Origin: Marisa cornuarietis
Taxonomy: Eukaryota > Mollusca > Gastropoda > Architaenioglossa > Ampullariidae
Length of the DNA: 64,000 nt
Direction of reading: 5' to 3'
Assembly: GCA_004794655.1 (NCBI GenBank)
Contig: SMMW01000622.1
Location: forward strand, 1,550,001-1,614,000
The notes under the pieces are model-generated. The model worked only from the letters and a program-made list of their open reading frames with translations, did not search any database and had not been told where the DNA came from. The number at the start of each line of letters is the position of its first letter. The stretch's first letter is position 1. Below, piece after piece: positions 14,080 through 24,956 of the stretch. Both the position numbers and the translations under genes were made by a program.

Positions 14080-14351
14080 AGGGGGGGGGGGCAGTTGCAC
14101 AACATGTTTCTAAACCTTAAAACTGTTCTAAAGAAGCAAAATCTCTTCTTAGCCATTTTGATGCATTGCAGACAAACATACAAAAAAATTGTACTGACAG
14201 GACGGAAAGTCACTTAAACAACTTTATCTTACTTAAAGCAGTTTAAGTTCTATCAATTCTAAAATTGTGGTGTGCACTTTAAACTAATTATCTAAATAGA
14301 GTTAAGGCCTTAAAGTGTTTCAAATTAGAAATGTGTTGTGCAACTGGCCCT
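14080..14351. mobile_element. MITE-like element with imperfect terminal inverted repeats
   Basis: The left end reads CAGTTGCACAACATGTTTCT from 14092. The right end, read on the - strand from about 14348, gives CAGTTGCACAACACATTTCT. Similarity decays over about 45 bp in each arm. The outermost bases are a run of ten or eleven G on the left and AGGGC on the right, so the termini are probably AGGG-like. The 270-bp interior is A/T-rich and non-coding. This fits a non-autonomous DNA transposon. I could not find a convincing target-site duplication (only AGAG is shared), so the superfamily is unassigned, with hAT one possibility. Confidence 0.65.
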
Positions 14352-14743
14352 AGAGCGGTCAAAATTGCATTTCTTTTTAGTAACTATAAAAGCCAGTAAG
14401 CTGTGCAAATGTTAAACGTTCAAACACAATTTATCAGTAAATTATTGGAGTTCACTTTTCAACAGTCCCTCTCGATCAATGCACAGCAAGCTGGGAAACG
14501 GCGCAGTTTCTTTAATGCACTTTAAAGTCATTTCCATCTTTATTGCTAGCCGAAACGGAAAACCAGTAAAACTTAACGCATCAACAGTGAAACATCACCC
14601 ACAAGTAAATGAAAACATGCGCCACTATCTTGATTACTGGCGCTGTATGGGGGATATTTATATCCCCTGTCGTGGGCTGGTGCGCCGGGAAGCTGTCACC
14701 TGTCACGACGATCACCGATGCTGTTTCTAAGGTGACTAGCGCT

Positions 14744-14876
14744 AGTATTTATATTCTGTATCCGCCATGCCTGCAGTGATTTGTGTTCATGCAAATGTTC
14801 ACATACAATAAATAACTCCCAGGACCTCCACCTCTCTCCCACTCCTCCAACAGAAGTTGATGACGTTGTAAGATGG
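14744..14876. repeat. Dispersed repeat, copy A
   Basis: About 130 bp starting AGTATTTAT and including CCATGCCTGCAGTGATTTGT matches 18740-18868 in the same orientation, with scattered substitutions and small indels. A SINE or transposon tail is likely. I see no clear RNA polymerase III boxes or coding potential. Confidence 0.85.
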
Positions 14877-15335
14877 TGATGCACTGATGGTGGTACAAGA
14901 GCTAAATAGTATTAAGGATGAAAATTGCATGAGGTTTGCTGGTACCGCAGACCAGGGGAGGCTCGTGGCTCGTGGCGGCCATGGACAGAGAGAGAATCGG
15001 TGGCCCCTTCTCCCGCCATTTTGGCAGAACGTTATTATACTACATACAGCTTACTGCTCCGACTCTAGCAACATTAATAAATACAACGCACTAATTGCAA
15101 GAAAACAACGTTTTTCTGCCACATTGCCGTCAGATGTGTCGTTATTTTCTCTTTCTGTTTTATATTCAATATATATTGGCGTGGTGGTCCCTGGAAAATG
15201 GCAGCCCTGTGCAGGTGCACAGTTTGCACGTGTCTAATGCCGCTCCTGCATTAACTCGAAATCTCGCTGTGCCCATCCAGAAGTGACGGGCATCTCATTC
15301 ATTACAGAAGGTGCAAAGCGGAAAAAGAAGAGTTA

Positions 15336-15566
15336 AGTATACAAAACAACTATAATGGAGGCACAATAACAATTATAATAGATGAATTGCCTGCCATAGC
15401 TGCAACAGCTGAACTAATAGTCAGTTGAGCGCAATTAAGGTAGAGAGGACTCAACACAAGCGTAATTTGTTGAATGTGTGCAACAGACATAGCAGGCCTC
15501 CTTACCGCATTGAGAATTTGTACAGGTACTTTTAAAACATGATAAAGCTGGTTCATAAATATATAT
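15336..15566. repeat. Local direct repeat, copy 1
   Basis: About 230 bp from AGTATACAAAA to ATAAATATATA. It matches 15865-16098 in the same orientation, 529 bp apart. Shared landmarks include CAACAGCTGAACTAATAGTC and CCTTACCGCATTG. The divergence suggests an old segmental duplication, or two copies of one short element. Confidence 0.85.
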
Positions 15567-15864
15567 ACATATATGGAATTAGCAACCTTTGATCAGCAAT
15601 AGGGAACCATACAGAAATCTCTTCACACCTTGATAAATGCATACCATGATAGAACTAATGGGAAACCTAAATCTAAAAAGAAGATAGACTATTTCAGAAA
15701 TCACAAATATAGAGATGTAAGAAGGTATTTGTAGCCTGAGGCACATGTAGTCAGTCTGCTCCAGAGAACTTAGTGAGTTTTGAATTCTTATTAGCTGAAG
15801 AGAATGTTGTATGTCTGGGTAATGAATGTACCACAATTGTCTTGAATAATGTGGGATGTGCAAA

Positions 15865-16098
15865 AGTATACAAAATAATTACAATGGATGGACAATAACA
15901 TTTACATTAGATGAATTGGCTGCCACAAACGACTGCAACAGCTGAACTAATAGTCGGTTGAGCGCAAGCAAGGTAGATAAGGCTCAACATAAGAGTGATT
16001 ATTGGAATGTGAGCAACAGTCATAACAGGCCGCCTTACCGCATTGTGAATTTGTACAGGTACTCTTATACCATGTTAAAGTCGGTGTTCAAATATATA
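15865..16098. repeat. Local direct repeat, copy 2
   Basis: Second copy of the repeat at 15336-15566, with small indels (for example CCACAAACGACTGC in place of CCATAGCTGC). The interval between the copies, 15567-15864, is unrelated A/T-rich sequence. Confidence 0.85.
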
Positions 16099-18739
16099 GA
16101 ATGCGTGTATGTGTGTGGATGTGTATGCACGTTGTTGGTTTATTTTTTGTTTTTCGTTCTTTCCAACTTTTCAATGTGTACCAGATTTATTGCCATACCT
16201 CTCGCTGTCACTTTGTGAAAGAGAAATAAACAGTCTGGAAAAAAATTCATGTGACTATTAAAAGTTTTAAAAAAAAGAAAAAGAAGAGTTGGGGGTGGCG
16301 AGGAGGAGTTCCGCATTGACCTTGACAAGGTGAGCCACTTCCACTGCCAATAGAACGGGTGGGTAAAGTACGGCTCAAGGACGTCTTTGGACCGCCTGTT
16401 TAAACCATTGTTAATTTGATTGAAATCTAGTTTATCAAATACGACCTAGGTTATAAATGGACAGTCAACATTCTAACACAAAGCACAGAAATAAATAACA
16501 TGGTGACGTGTCTGATGGAATCGTCAGAGAGCATCGGAGGCGGAGGCGGCGGCTGCCTTCAAAGGAAAGTCTGTCGGCAACATGTCGCACAGCTTGACTA
16601 ATGTTTTTGTTTGAACATCGTCTGACCACGACTTCCTGCTGTTGTGATAGCGCAGTGACATGAATGTGTCATGGTTAGAGGTCGGATGAGGGTTTTACAT
16701 GTTCGTGTTCCCCTCACAAACAGTCTGATCCTAGGTATAAGCTCAGAGCTTCAGTTTCTGCTTTCTTCTGTTTTCGCGCAGTAAGCATCAACGCGATAGG
16801 TAACAGGGAGAAGAGAAATAAAAAGATAGGAAGTGCTAACATTCAATCATTGGACAACACCTTATTTTTTACTGATGTTGGGGATAAAGCTGTGGGCTTA
16901 ATTTGCCAGGAAAGCATCGCAGTTTTATGAGGACAATTTGAAGCGACATTTAAATGCAAAACATCCAGGGCATTGCAGTGAACTTTTCACGAAGGCAATG
17001 GCTAAAACGTCATGCCTGTTGGTGGAGCAGGTGAAGAAGTAACAAAACATTTTTACCAAAAAGAGCAAATCCTAGCAGATGGCAAAAAAAGCTAGTTTTA
17101 TTATGGCATACGATACCCCTATTATTTACTGACCGAAAACCCACCTTTTGGCTTTGTGTACACACGTGTTTCATTTTTGCGTAAGCTTGTAAATATACAA
17201 TTGCTATTTTGTATCAACGTGCACTTTTTATGTCAACGTGTAATTTCTCTTTGTGTAAAGGCATGTTTTGTCTTTGTGTAAAGATTTCTTTCTTCTGCAT
17301 GTAAATGTGAAGTTTCTCTTGGTAAACGCTGTTCCCTTTTTTTGCATAAACGCAAGGTTTGTCTTTGATTAGATGGACATAAACGCGGTTGGTGATATTT
17401 GTTTACAGGGCTGGCTACCCCCCCCCCACTCCTCCTTTCTCGTTACAACACAACGACGAAGAAGACATTGACAAAAACTGTAAAACATAACACGTCAGTT
17501 GAAGAAACATGTTGCACAGGTGAATCTCACACGTCACCAACGTTATCTACGTTCCACCTGTACTGTAGCTACTGCATGACGTCAGCAGGCGTCTGGCAGC
17601 TTGCATGCCGCTAAATACGTTTGACTAATGGGTCCGACAGTTACGGCCAGGCGTATGGATCCGACAATCACTGCCACTAATACCTGGCAAAGTAGACTTA
17701 CATACTACTCCTCCGTCTGCTTCAACATCTCATGTTGCTAAGGGGGACTTAATGTCAGACTTGTACAAACCATTTTGGTGTCAGATTTAATGATGATATA
17801 ATGTGGTTGGTGTACGGCTTGATAATCTCACTTTGTTAGATGAGATGCTTTTTTCAGAATGAAAAGCGACAGAGTATTTACATTTGAACAAGAAGTGTGC
17901 GAGAGCCAAGGAGAGAGAAGCCGAATACCAGAGACGGACGATCCCAAAACTGCTTTATCATGAACTGGGAAGAAAGCCACCTGTCTAAGTCACCCAATCA
18001 GCCAATGCTAAAGCCATTTTTTTACCAGTGGTGGGCCTTCGTGTCTGTGAGCTGAACTGGGGGACCGCCATGCATATTGTCTGCGCTCCATCCCGCCTTG
18101 TTTTGTGCCATGCCAACGGTGGCGCTGAGCAGGGCGCTGAAATGATTGGCTATTTTCCCATCTGATCGATGATGCTTCGAGAGCTGTCTCTAAACTTCTG
18201 CAAGGCTATCTGTCCGGAAATTGAATGTTTTGTGTCAGCTTCGTTGTTAGTATACTTCTCTGTCAAGGAAAATTAGTTCCCGCAGAGAGAGAGTGTTACT
18301 ACAGCGGTTCACTCCAGTTTGCCCACAAACCTTTTGTCCTTCGCTGTCTTCATCAGTCTGAAAATTCTGTCCCTTCTGTACTGTCGCACTTAAGTCTTAA
18401 TTTATTACCTTGAGTCTTCCATATTTTACCAGTTTCCGAACACCCTGGCGTCAAAACTGGCAAAGGGCACCCTCCACTTCCTCTCATGTCCGATTTTTGC
18501 AAAGGTCGTCCTCCTGGTGGCGTCATCCTCTTCAGGTCAAGGTCGTCTTTGATATTGATAGGTTAGTTTGACCATTCACGTTCTCGACATTTTAATCAAA
18601 TAGTTGAAAGATGTGGCCACAGATATAAAAACAAAAGCAAAAGTGCTGACTTATTGTTGAGTGTCCACTACATAAAAGTACACGTTTGGAGTTAATCCTA
18701 AAAGGTACACGTTGGGTGTACACTACAAGATGAGCACGC
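16099..18739. other. Intronic non-coding sequence
   Basis: I see no gene here. A T-rich zone at about 17150-17360 contains loosely repeated TTTGTGTAAA and TGCATAAACG words and may be a very degenerate tandem repeat. The GGC-rich word near 16539-16556 looks incidental. Confidence 0.4.
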
Positions 18740-18868
18740 AGTATTTATTTTCTGTATCCACCATGCCTGCAGTGATTTGTGTTCATGCAAATGTTTGATT
18801 ACAATAAATAACTTCCAAGACCTCCACCTCTCTCCCTTTCCTCCAGCAGAAGCTGCTGATGTAAGATG
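18740..18868. repeat. Dispersed repeat, copy B
   Basis: Same-orientation match to 14744-14876. It shares CCATGCCTGCAGTGATTTGT, ACAATAAATAACT and the GACCTCCACCTCTCTCC tract. Confidence 0.85.
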
Positions 18869-19129
18869 CCTAGGACTGATCGTAGTACAACAGCGAATGG
18901 TGAACAACCACTTGTTGTTATGAACAAAGTAACAGTGATTCAAGGACAAGTTCATCAATGTTTCTTTTCTGTAGTGATTTGTGGTAATCCTTAGCTTCTG
19001 TATATATCGTTTTAGTCTTGCAATATGAAGATTTTCAAAACTTTTCTATAAAAATTGAACAGTCAGCTCTAAAATGCCATAATGTGTTTCACCCAAGGCA
19101 AGGAAATGCTAAGAACGATAAACCAGGGA

Positions 19130-19400
19130 AACAGCTCAGTCAGTCATTAGTCATTGGTACCAGTCGTTGGTGGGTGGGGTAGCACAGGAAGAGACGCAGC
19201 AGCTGACAGGTCCGCCACTCTTGCCTGTTGTGGGCGACATTGAACAGGTCGTGCACAGGACGACGCGCTGGATATGACACTTGTTCAAGGGGTTGGCCAT
19301 CGGGGGTTTACACCAGGTACTTCGGTTTCCTCCCGGTTCCTAACCACTTTTTGACATCAAATTAACCAACCAGGCTACTGGTACCAAAAAAAAAAAAAAC
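19130..19400 (+). mobile_element. Possible SINE-like segment ending in an A-tract
   Basis: The segment ends in a run of about 14 A (19386-19399). It contains GGTACTTCGGTTTCCTCCCG, a phrase I associate with repeats scattered through marine invertebrate genomes. The left border is not defined. The call rests on the A-tail and the recalled phrase only. Confidence 0.4.
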
Positions 19401-19944
19401 GGCCAACATGGCTTGGGTTGAAAGTAAGTGATCGTTCCTGTGGAGGGGAAGCTGGGTACTGTCGCAAGCTTTACACCCCACCCACCCACACAGGCACGGC
19501 CATTACTTCTGTCAAGCATCTGCAGACCTTAAGAGTCTATTTACACGGGACAGAGGTATGTGCGCGAGCCCTGGGGCCGGAAAGTATCAGAGTACATACG
19601 TTTCTACCCGTCTGTTATCTTGGACTGCAGTCCCCCAATAGATGCTCGGGTTCCTGTGGATATCTAGATAATCGTTTGGGCCAATAATTGTCCAGAGTAG
19701 TAGCAAAGATCGACAGGAACACGTGGAGACTCTGCATTATCGTCAGACGCTAAAAGAATCATTGGGACATCGTGCAAAAAGACCGACATTGAATGCAGCT
19801 CGCATCACACCACTAACGCCCCCACCCCATCCCCGAGATCAGAGGAAGCCCATAGGAACACCTTGGAAAGAGTTTTTTCCTCGCGGAGTTATCCGAGAGG
19901 GCCACAGAGGAAGATCAGCACCCCAGAGTCGTATCAGATGTCAG

Positions 19945-20504
19945 TACGAGGTCTGTCTAAAAAGTAAGAGGACTGGGTTTGCTGTGGGAGCTATTTGAGA
20001 AAGAGAATTGTGTTATCATCTAACATAACATCTCGGTCAATCAGCAAGTCTACAAAGAGATTCTGCGGCGTTTGCTTTGCTCGGTGCGCGAGAAGAAACA
20101 AGAGTTGTGGCAGGACAAATCGGGGCTTCTTCATCACGACATTGCACCTGCTTACAACGCCCTGAGTATCCAACAGTTTCTGGCCGAAATGAACATCGCC
20201 ATACTGAAACAACCTCCCTATTCATCTCTGATCTTGCGCCAGGTGACTTTTCTTTTCCCAAGGGGATCATCAAGAAGACTCGTTTTGAAGGCGTGGAAGC
20301 TATCAAGAGGATCGTAACGACAGAACTGCGGGACATTTCAGAAGAATCCTTCCAGCAGTGCACAGAAGCATGACAGAGAAGTATGGAAAAGTGCATTAGA
20401 CTAGAGGGGGGTTACTTTGAAGGAGAAGCAATGAAGTTTGTTGTTTGGAATTGAAATAAATTGTTTACGACACTAGTTCTATTGCTTTTCAGACAGACCT
20501 CGTA
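19945..20504 (+). mobile_element. Internally deleted mariner-family transposon with intact TIRs
   Basis: The element is bounded by TA dinucleotides. Its left end reads CGAGGTCTGTCTAAAAAGTA, and the right end on the - strand reads CGAGGTCTGTCTGAAAAGCA, so the inverted repeats match at all but two of these 20 positions. It is 560 bp, against about 1.3 kb for complete mariners. The N-terminal half of the transposase, including the DNA-binding part, is gone and only the C-terminal catalytic part remains. It is a non-autonomous derivative that still has both ends. Confidence 0.9.
20050..20420 (+). pseudogene. Mariner transposase C-terminal remnant, frameshifted
   Basis: The frame starting near 20072 gives LLHHDIAPAYNALS, matching the HDNAPAH block around the second catalytic Asp of mariner transposases, then QPPYS. 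After a frameshift near 20225 the next frame gives SDLAPGDFSFP, which holds the third catalytic Asp, and then a tail ending EESFQQCTEA. The first catalytic Asp region (TGDE) is missing. It cannot make an active enzyme. Confidence 0.88.
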
Positions 20505-21748
20505 GAAAGAAAAAGTAGGACTACACATCTCGCCTGTTGGAAAGTCACACGACACCAAAATCAGTAACACAGGGTAATTTATATCGCATGTTTGAAATAC
20601 TCAATTTTCTTCATTTTTCATCGGCATTAGTTCTAATTCCCTAGCTGGGGTCAGTACCGAGGAAAGGCTAAAAGATTTGTAAGTCATTTATGCCACACAT
20701 TCTAGTTGTCTACTATCCAAACCGACCTTTTACAAGCTGTAGTATGTTTATGCCTTATTTCTCTTTGTCGCGTGTCCAGTCTGACCTCTTTGAACTTGTA
20801 ATATGTTTATGGCGCTTCTAAACAAGCGGCTGGCATGATAAATTACATGGTCTTGTAGCAACCTGACCTAAGCTTACCCCTGCCGTGTAGTATTCATAAC
20901 CTTCTTCATGCAGCCTTTAGACCATTTATGCACGAGGTTGAGGTTTTTGAATGTGTGCGTAAAATTCATGTGTGTGACCTACAGGCATTCAAGGAATAAG
21001 AATGTGAAGAAGGCAATATATATTGTTCCAATAATGGAACGTGAGGCTTAAATGAGTTAATTCTTATGGGTCTCACTATGCTCACAGGCTCAAAAGTCAG
21101 TGACATGCAATATTCAGGCTTCAAACACAGCCGCTGCCCTTTTCAACTTGATAATAGAGGCTGCAAAAGCTGTTAGGAGATACCGGAGGTGCCGTACTGG
21201 TCTGATCTAATTGCTGCTGGAAGAAAGGTTGTACCACATGGAAGGCGCAGTGAGAGTAACTCAAAAATTGTATCACAGACGGCCCGCGGGTACCGACAGA
21301 AAACTGAGGTTATGAGAAATGCGTCTGAAAGGGATGCACGTTGGTTTTCAACAAGGCAAGAACAGCAGCCAGCCATCTCCAGCCGACGACTTGTGTATCG
21401 TGGAAACAAAACGTTATTCACACCGAATTTTATGAAAAGGGGAGTTGTTATTTTAGATGTTCACGAAGCCTACAAAATTCCTATAATCATATGTAAAACT
21501 AATGACGACAATAAAATTGATTGTTCCTTCGTCATCTTTAGATGAAATCATTAGTACTTTCTCCCGATGGTGTATCGGGCTCCCAACATGTCATATGAAC
21601 CACCCTTTCTCTCTGAAGCTTTCTTTCGCAACACTTCCCTATGTTTTTTACTGTGCATTTTCACATTGAAGATGTTGCTAACGAAATCAGCTTAAAATAG
21701 CTTTAGTTTGAACGATCACAGAGACCCATCTGTTAGTACGGTAACAAG
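20505..21748. other. Intronic non-coding sequence
   Basis: The largest open frame (21189-21545 +, GTG start) resembles no family I recognise. I see no RNA gene or element ends here. Confidence 0.4.
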
Positions 21749-22072
21749 TCACAGCAGCGCTAGCGTGTCAACAGCAGCGCTAAACATTCACAGCAGCACT
21801 AATATGTCAAACAGCAGCGCTTAACATTCACAGCAGAACTAATACGTCAAACAGCGCTTAACATTCACAGCAGCACTAACACGTCAAACAGCAGCTTTAA
21901 ACATTCACAGCAGCACTAATATGTCAAACAGCAGCGCTTAACATTCACAGCAGCACTAACACGTCAAACAGCAGCTTTAAACATTCACAGCAGCACTAAT
22001 ATGTCAAACAGCAGCGCTTAACATTCACAGCAGCGCTAACACGTCAAACAGCGCTAAACATTCACAGCAGCA
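21749..22072. repeat. Minisatellite, about 40-bp unit, roughly 8 copies
   Basis: The units are built from AACATTCACAGCAGCACTAA followed by TATGTCAAACAGCAGCGCTT or by CACGTCAAACAGCAGCTTTA. The two variants alternate over part of the array, giving an 80-bp higher-order period. Some units are 3-4 bp shorter because one CAG is lost (CAAACAGCGC). It is non-coding. Amplification of the two-unit block is the simplest history. Confidence 0.93.
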
Positions 22073-22554
22073 AAGAAAGCGTAAATTAGATTGTGAGGCA
22101 ATGGGAACGAAGACCGTCAACTTTGTCTGGTGTGAGTGGTGCAGGTGACGGCCACTAGAGACCCATGTGCTCAAGATGCATAATTCTGGGCCAGTAATGG
22201 AATAAGCGTTTTATGGTAGCATCAAAGGTAAGACAGGTAATCATTTCTCTATATAAGACATAGCTCATCTGAAGTAAAATCTTTTTTCTGCCCACATCTA
22301 GAATTTCTTGTAAGAGGTAATTAAGAAACAGTTCCTTTCATCCGGTATTGTCAAAGCTGAAGTTCGTTCTCTCGCCTTGTGCTCACTGGAATACGTAGCT
22401 GAAGTAATTTTCTTGCCTTGTGCTGACATTTTCGACGGGAGTAAAAGTTGCGCGGTTTTCTACTGAAGCATATAGACTGACATGTCACAAACATGTAGAC
22501 TAACGTGTCACATGTAAACTCGTCCTCCCCTTCCCTGATCTGAAAGAGCTGTCA

Positions 22555-22680
22555 TGAATGCTAGGATACCTAAGCACTTGGCTAGAAGTCTGGTGTTTGA
22601 AATCCAGAAGCTGGTAAATACTAGGCTCTCTGCATCACGTAGCTTAGTGCGGGCAAACAATAAATTTCACAGACTACTGT
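22555..22680 (+). mobile_element. Possible degenerate tRNA-derived SINE
   Basis: GCACTTGGCTAGAAGTCTGG followed by GTTTGAAATCC resembles degenerate A-box and B-box sequences. The tail AGCTTAGTGCGGGCAAACAA resembles SINE bodies I associate with molluscs. No target-site duplication or A-tail was found, so this is a weak call. Confidence 0.35.
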
Positions 22681-22834
22681 GTCATTTTCGTTATTATAGT
22701 ATCACATTTTGCCAGCTATTTTCAGAGAAATAGTAATCGTGTTTCTTTCAATAAGGGTCATCTAGAGTACCTTAGCGTCCTTTTAAAGAATAGCTGTATC
22801 TGCGAGTTGAAGCCTCTTTAACATTAAATAACTG

Positions 22835-22878
22835 ACCGTCCGTCCGTCCGTCCGTCCGTTCGTTCGTCTGTCTGTCTA
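22835..22878. repeat. (CCGT)n-(TCTG)n tetranucleotide repeat
   Basis: The run passes from CCGT units through TTCG to TCTG units over about 44 bp, a mutated tetranucleotide microsatellite. Confidence 0.9.
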
Positions 22879-23303
22879 GCTGACTCTCATTAACAGTCCT
22901 TAAATTCACTCTCAACATTTGTTACACTGGTATATTTGAGGGCGTCTTTTTGTGTGCAACTGTACATTTCAACTAATTCTGTGTACAGATAAATCTACAG
23001 TTCAATAAATTCTATTTGATATAAGCCCTGTAATGCATGCCGAGTACTGATGAGGATAATGTACCAAAGAGACGGCCCACACTTTGTAACAGCGGACAGA
23101 ACTAGTCTCTTTAATTTTTTTTCCTTATCTTTCTTTTTTCCATCAAGGAATAGATGGGAAAAAACCATATCGTTTCCTTTAATCTCACTTGATCTCCTCA
23201 GTGTCGCTGGTAATCGAAACTATATCATTTGTTCTAACTGGCATGTGAACATGCACTTTCTCTCCATCAGGTCCCGACATCTCCAATGTCTCCACCCCTA
23301 CCC

Positions 23304-23320
23304 CATCTCTCTCTCTCTCT

Positions 23321-23373
<53 letters not shown>
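23304..23373. repeat. (CT)n(GT)n compound microsatellite
   Basis: About nine CT units are followed directly by about 25 GT units. Confidence 0.96.
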
Positions 23374-23376
<3 letters not shown>

Positions 23377-23833
23377 AGGGGAGGGCGGGAGGTTCCAGTG
23401 TGGGGATTCAGTATGGCTAACTGCTCCTGCAAGCATGTTTGTAGCATTATTCAGCAGTTACTGAGGTTGGCACAACGACGGACGTAATGGCACAAGGACT
23501 AGCAAAACATACATGAGACGGATTTTTTCGAGCATAGTTATGTACTGAAATAATTTATCTCAATATTCAATATCCATCTTTCTCGAGTTGAGTAAATAGT
23601 ATTCACTGTCTATTATCACAGCGTCAAGTCGAAAATATAGTTCAAAGTTTTCTATACAGTAATTTCATCATCATCATCATTGTGACAGTATCCCTGGTCT
23701 TTAACCAGACCGTGAATACTGGCCCCGGGGAACGGGCACGTGGGCACTAGCTACGTCAACAATAGCCGCCCACGTCAACATTAACTGCAGGGGAAAAAAC
23801 ACACGATAATCACACGTCGGTCATTCAATTTTC

Positions 23834-24931
23834 ACAGCTTGGCTCACGAGCCCCCACCCCTGCTCTTCCCCGAGCACAACACTCAACGACGTGTGATTTT
23901 AACGTATAACAATAAAAAAAGATTTATACGTTACAAAAGCATTTCAAACAAAATACAATCGAATGGACTCGTCTAGGGGGGTCCCATTATTATCCATTCT
24001 AAAGCGTACTTCTGATGTTACAGTGCTGTTACCTCTCTTTATAACTACCATTCACACTCGCAAGCGCACCAACTTAGCTCTGTTACAGCTGGTTTATTGT
24101 GAGTCTAATACTTCTGTTGACTGTCACGACACACTGACGATTTCCCTCGAAGTATTGTCTGATGGTCCGTCGTCTTCCTCTCTCAAACTGCCAATCACGT
24201 CAGAGAGCGACGACTGCTCTCCCGGTGACACAGATTCGAGCTTTGCGCCACTCTTGGGCACACACGTGTCGTCTTCCTCCTCGAACTACCAACCACGTCA
24301 GAAAGCGAGCTTTGCGCCACTCCTAGGCACACACGTGGTTTCTTCGACGACTGTAATGCCTCGTACAGCCGCCAAATGAACACCACCAACAGACGGTCTC
24401 AGTCCTTGAGAACCGACAACTTCTAGCGGCCTTAACGTTGAACGTCTACCTCTCACACCGGTAGAGCGAGCCCACAGTCACGTAGCTCTTTCCTTTCCAC
24501 GGCGACAGCAGGCAGTCCTGACAGTCCATCGTCACTGACTCGCCTCCTTTTCTCAAGGTTCTCTAACCCAACTTCTTTCCTCCCAAGTCATGCCCTCGTG
24601 GCTAAGACTCGGTCTTCGAGGCAGAAGTGTAGCTGGCGTTAGGAAGCTGAAGTCGCTTCGGCTATGACCCGTTGCTCCGTCCACTCTGACGTCTTGCCGA
24701 AAGTAAGCGAAGTGTGTTCTTGTCTCTCTACTTATATCTCTACATTCTCACAGATACATACAATCGAGGGATGCCATTGGTCACTCACTCATCATCCAAT
24801 CAGCAACAAGGATAGCCAAATACGACAAGAGGAAATCTTTCTCTCTGGCCACGCCTACAGGTGGCCGCTGTTACAGGTACCTTAGCCTCCCTCCCCCTGT
24901 CTACTTACGTGGTCTGGCGGCAAACAGGTCC
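23834..24931. repeat. Dispersed repeat of about 1.1 kb, copy 1
   Basis: From CTTGGCTCACGAGCCCCCAC through ACTCAACGACGTGTGATTT, GGACTCGTCTAGGGGGGTCC and on to the GTGGTCTGGCGG border, this segment matches 55788-56811 in the same orientation with moderate divergence and small indels. Copy 1 contains an internal duplication of the TTTGCGCCACTC...CACACACGTGG block (24240-24346) that copy 2 lacks. I see no reverse transcriptase, transposase or long intact frame. It may be the non-coding part (LTR or UTR) of an unidentified retroelement. Confidence 0.9.
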
Positions 24932-24956
24932 GCGCCCTCCAGGTGTCTTTCTCTCT

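Noticed and set aside
21189..21545. 118-codon open frame next to the 40-bp minisatellite
   Set aside because: It starts with GTG, matches no family I know, and shows no splice sites or composition shift that would support a coding exon.
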